From Bedellia somnulentella (taxonomy: Eukaryota; Arthropoda; Insecta; Lepidoptera; Bedelliidae), in NCBI GenBank assembly GCA_963576735.1, contig OY755178.1:16802001-16866000 (forward strand): a stretch of DNA of 64,000 bases, given 5' to 3'. Shown here one piece after another: positions 60,355 through 64,000 of the stretch. The translations under genes and the position numbers were made by a program. Under the pieces are notes generated by a model. That model was given only the letters and a program-made list of their open reading frames with translations. It ran no database searches and was not told the DNA's origin. The stretch's first letter is position 1, and each line of letters opens with the position of its first letter.

Positions 60355-60700
60355 AAATTTTGCTCTCAGTGGGAATCGAACCTGCAACCACCAGACCGAG
60401 AAGCTAGTCACCTAATAAATAAAGGAAAGAAAAATTTCGACACAGGCGGGAATCGAACCCTACTTAAACGCAAACACTACTTAAACGTGTAAAAGAAATA
60501 AAGGATAGAAGAATTTCGCGCTGGCAGCCATTGACACGGTAGCTCAATTGGCACAGTAGTTCGATTCCCGCCTGTGTCGAAATTTTTCTTTCCTTTATTT
60601 ATTAGTAATAATCCCCACATGAGGTTTTCATGAACAAAAATATTTAAATTAAGCTAGTCACCTTTCCACTCGGCCACGGAATAATGTAAATCATTTGTAT
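60355..60700 (-). repeat. tRNA-Ser-like SINE head, split by an S4 element
   Basis: Complement reads TTCCGTGGCCGAGTGGAAAG, then GTGACTAGCTTCTCGGTCTG and GGTTCGATTCCCACTGAGAG, a tRNA-like A and B box. It is interrupted at AAGCTAGTCACCT by the 60414-60650 insertion. Confidence 0.65.
60414..60650. mobile_element. S4 head-to-head SINE element with 13-bp target duplication
   Basis: Flanked by AAGCTAGTCACCT at 60401-60413 and 60651-60663. Left and right arms carry the same tRNA-like end in opposite orientation (GGCGGGAATCGAACCC and GGTTCGATTCCC-type ends) with AGGAAAGAAAAATTTCGACA inverted at the other arm. A long target duplication implies LINE-driven insertion. Confidence 0.8.
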
Positions 60701-60923
60701 AGGCTGGGAGACGAACAATATATTCCCCTTTGAACTAAAGTGGGGAGATAGGCGAAATGTAATAAATTTTTGCTACATTTTATAAAATTTGATATATATT
60801 TTTTAGGTGCCGTGGACGCGTGATGGTGATCGAGACATAAATTACTTTAGTGGAAAATTATACGGAAAATTACGCAGCTGTTGTTCTACATTTCATAAAA
60901 AAAATATGTTCATTTAATTTAAT

Positions 60924-61178
60924 TGCTGTGTAGTGCCGGCTTAGAATAGCACTACCCCATTTCTTCCGGTGGGTGTACGTAAGAGGCGACTAACGGTATT
61001 GGGGCTTTTTAAGGGATTTTTGGGCGATGCGGTTGGAGACCCATCACCAACAACTTTTATTCTACCATCTTTTCCCCACTCAACTTCCAAAAGTGGCTGA
61101 GAAATTTCTAATTTCTCAGCTCTGGCTACCCCTTTTAGGGATTTATAGCCGTGAGTATATGTTATGTTATGTTATGTT
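60924..61178 (+). repeat. Family M copy
   Basis: Complete. Tail is (TTATG)n rather than (TATG)n. Confidence 0.88.
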
Positions 61179-61729
61179 AATTGGTTAGGTTTTTAATTAT
61201 TTTTAATCTTGATTATCACTTGGTGGTGTTATCACTTGACTTCAGAAAATAAACATTGGTGTAGATCTGCCTACACGTGAATGCCTGAATGTGATTAGCG
61301 GTGTTGGTGCTTTCCACGAAGCATTTTTCTTCGTAAGTTATAAAACATTCCAAACACTTTTCTTTCTTCTTCTTTCCCAACGAACAAAAAGTACTCAAAA
61401 AAATAACGAAGTACTAGGTTGCAAGAGACTACAAGGAGCTTGCCTACAAAAAATACGTCACACAAACAGTCTTCTTTGTACAGCTAATAAATGTACAAAG
61501 TACATTTAAGGCCATCTTGTGAAGCACTTTAAGTAATGGAACGAACGATGCTCCTGCTATAGAGTGCTGTTGAGATACAGTGTCTTTGCTACCCTTTAGA
61601 ATTATGAGCTGGAATTATGTTGATGAAATTTCCAAATGTAACACTTACATGGCGATAGCAAATGTTGTAGGAGGTAAGGTTGTTATATAGTTCGTTTGAT
61701 TTTCAAAAAGTACTCGATTCTTTTCTTAT
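61179..61729. other. Unassigned spacer
   Basis: Open frames on both strands here (61216-61398, 61291-61509) show no family features. No repeat recognised. Confidence 0.35.
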
Positions 61730-61967
61730 ACATACATACATACATATAGTCACGGCTATAAATGCCTAAAAGGGGTAGCCAGAGCTGAGAAATTAGAAAT
61801 TCCTCAGCCACTTTTGGAAGTTGAGTGGGGAAAAGATGGTAGAATAAAGGTTGTTGGTGATGGGTCTCCAACCGCATCGCCCAAAATGCCCAAGTCCGTT
61901 AGTCGCCTCTTACGTACACCCACCGGAAGAAATGGGGTAGTGCTATTCTAAGCCGACACTACACAGC
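61730..61967 (-). repeat. Family M copy
   Basis: Complete, with a small deletion in the GGGCTTTTAAGGGAT region. Confidence 0.88.
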
Positions 61968-62549
61968 TTACAACTGTACACAATAATTCTTTTCTTATCA
62001 AATTCTAATAAGCTATAGTTAGATTTATCATATTATTAATAGTACCCAGATGCCTTCATAGTCTTGCACAACACCATTGGGATGGGAGGAAGTAGTGCTT
62101 CGTAAAACCGACACTAACCAGACTCATGGCAATCGTGTTTACTTTTTTGTTAACATGTTCATTAAATGTTTGCAGATGGCTTAGATCTCAGGGCGATACA
62201 GTTATATTGGTTAGGAGAACGGATTTGTATTATAAATTTGTAATTCACAATTAATAACTTCTTATTCATGAGGTTACATTAGAAAGAGAGAAAGACAGAA
62301 ATGTTTTAAATGTTACATGTACGCACAATAATATCAGGTGTCACAAAAATGGTTATGTTAAATTGGGCACACAATCAGTATTTTCAGATTAGTGTAAGTA
62401 AATACACAAAATGAGAACATATTTTCATTGCGAGCTCTATTCAATGAATTCTCATTATTGAGGAAAACCAACAAAGTTAAAACCGTGAACTATTTTATTA
62501 GTTTAATATAATTTTATAATTATCCAATATGATTTTATAGTTATTATTT
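61968..62549. other. Unassigned AT-rich DNA
   Basis: No gene or recognised repeat. Confidence 0.35.
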
Positions 62550-62800
62550 GCTGCTTAGTGTCGGCTTAGAATAGCACTACCCCATTTCTTCCTGTGGGTG
62601 TACGTAAGAGGCGACTAACGGTATTGGGGCTTTTAAGAGATTTTTGGGCGATGTGGTTGGAGACCCATCACCAACAACCTTAATTTTTACTATCTTTTCC
62701 CCTCACATTTCCAAAAGTGGCTGAGGAATTTCTAATTCCTTAGCTCTGGCTACCCTTTCTAGGGATTTACAACAGTGAGTATATGTATGTGTGTATGTAT
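62550..62800 (+). repeat. Family M copy
   Basis: Head GCTTAGTGTCGGCTTAGAAT. Stem-loop end changed to ACAACAGTGAG. Confidence 0.85.
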
Positions 62801-62892
62801 GATTTTATTATGTTTTATTACTTCACTTATCTGCAGATGCGTTCTTAGACTAGTATAACTGAATATAAACAAATTCTTCCATAATTAAATTA

Positions 62893-63056
62893 CATAACAT
62901 AACATAACATAAATATAAACGTTCACGCTGAATATCCCTGAAGGGGTTGGCAGAGGTACTAATACTTCTGAACATCGCGTGACTTTGTCACCTGGTGTTC
63001 AGAGTACCCACGTTTTGCATGGATAGGGGGCAGGCCTATCGCCGTTTTGTACGTTA
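62893..63056 (-). repeat. SINE S2, truncated
   Basis: (ACATA)n tail at 62895-62910, then TTCACGCTGAATATCCCTGA. Missing GACAGTGTACTCACGTGAT and the tRNA head. Confidence 0.8.
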
Positions 63057-63119
63057 TGTATGTTTAATTAAATTATAAGTAAAAATATTTGGTATACACT
63101 ATGATAAAATATTAAATTT

Positions 63120-63369
63120 GCCGTGTAGTGCCGGCTTAGAATGTCGCTACCCCTTTCTACCCACGGGTGTCGTTAGAGGCAACTTAGGGTATTGGGGCTT
63201 TTTATTCGATCTTTGGGCGATGCGGTTGGAGACCCTTAACCACCAAAGCCTTTATTTTTGCCATCTTTTCCCCACTCAACTTCCAAAGGTGGCTGAGGAG
63301 TTTATGATTCCTTAGCTCTGGCTACCCCTTCTAGGGAAATGTAGCCGTGAGTATATGTATGTATGTATT
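63120..63369 (+). repeat. Family M copy
   Basis: Same subfamily as 14667-14915 (GAATGTCGCTACCCCTTTCT, CTAGGGAAATGTAGCC). Confidence 0.87.
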
Positions 63370-64000
63370 AAATACTTACACTGGGCTATAAACGAGCGAC
63401 AATCCATAACGCTATTGAGAATTGATTAATTATGATGAAACGGTATGACAATAATGTATTACATTTTGAGCATTATAGTCATAATGATCAAAACAAATTG
63501 AAATGTATGTAGTAAGTATAATATTTCACACATCAATAGGAACATATGTAAAATTCAATATTTTTCTACCAATTATAGCTTTAAGTTCAATAGAGTAATC
63601 AAAATATCTAAAAACTGTATACAATAATTCTTCCAGAATTAACCTTCTTAGTTTGATGACAATCTTCAAAAGTATAGAGTTTTTATCCTTAATTTTGCAT
63701 ACACTCTTCGCCACGGACGTCAACGTGCGGAATTATTGCCTAAACGTTTCCAAACCAATATGGAAATTTCAATAGGTTTTTATTAAGTTATAAAAGTTTT
63801 TATATTAATTAGTGAGTTGACAGCTGATATGATACGTTGAGCTTGATACGTCACGTGTGCACAATTTTTCTATCGTTCCCTATATTCCCCATATTCAATA
63901 GGCGGCGAGAAAAGGTCAACACTAGACGATTGATATTTAAGCAGAAGATTCAATATATCGTGTTGGACTTGCAGCTTAGCTTCATCAGGCAGATTACTGA
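63370..64000. other. Unassigned window end
   Basis: AT-rich. The open frame at 63526-63723 (-) starts only at a TTG and has no recognised family. No repeat recognised. Confidence 0.3.

Noticed and set aside
63526..63723. 65-aa minus-strand frame
   Set aside because: Starts only at TTG and has no recognised domain. The flanking sequence gives no splice context that can be trusted.
1..64000. A prokaryote-style defence or biosynthetic system
   Set aside because: All coding content is eukaryotic: intron-bearing host genes and transposable elements. No operon-like cluster is present.

Overview
This window is eukaryotic and looks like a moth or butterfly (Lepidoptera) genome. It is AT-rich, has GT-AG introns, and is packed with transposable elements (TEs) typical of that order: CR1-like and RTE-like LINEs, tRNA-derived SINEs, Helitrons, small DNA transposons and a Ty1/copia element. 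There is no operon, CRISPR array or prokaryotic feature. The species was not determined.

Host genes. (1) Positions 335-21786 (+) hold the last six recognisable exons of a hexosaminidase D-like GH20 glycosidase (HEXD). The exon phases join perfectly, and the 5' part of the gene lies upstream of the window. (2) Positions 41229-44086 (-) hold a complete two-exon secreted lipase or phospholipase A1-like enzyme of 344 aa, with its Ser-Asp-His triad. (3) Positions 39411-39490 (-) hold a likely first exon of a THAP zinc-finger protein. (4) Positions 58034-58358 (-) hold a possible terminal exon of an unrecognised protein.

Transposable elements fill most of the rest. HEXD intron 4 (3558-14171) is mainly a four-layer nest: a tRNA-derived SINE is split by a small DNA transposon with terminal inverted repeats, that is split by a minus-strand CR1-like LINE (LINE A), and LINE A's ORF1 is split in frame by a full-length plus-strand CR1-like LINE (LINE B). 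HEXD intron 5 (14259-21590) carries a Helitron and a young copia element with identical LTRs, inserted into another SINE. Other elements are a Jockey-like LINE (about 27590-29770), an R4/Dong-type LINE with a restriction-like endonuclease (47356-49012), a CR1-like LINE end (58680-59910), a Helitron with protein remnants (32999-35319), five copies of a 132-bp inverted-repeat element, and a TTAA-flanked piggyBac-type MITE.

A SINE-like family of about 250 bp, called family M here, occurs more than 30 times in 64 kb. Family M, two tRNA-derived SINE families (S2, S3) and an RTE-like LINE share a similar 3' end: a C-run/G-run stem-loop, then a G(G/C)CGTGA-like block, then a TATG-rich tail. This suggests that one LINE machinery mobilises several SINEs.

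The most notable host-TE interaction is in HEXD. An RTE fragment (497-726) is flanked by a direct repeat of about 109 bp. That repeat copied the end of a coding exon together with its splice donor, giving a possible in-frame cassette exon at 727-828.

Repeat boundaries are accurate to about 10 bp. Splice sites come from reading frame and GT-AG rules only.
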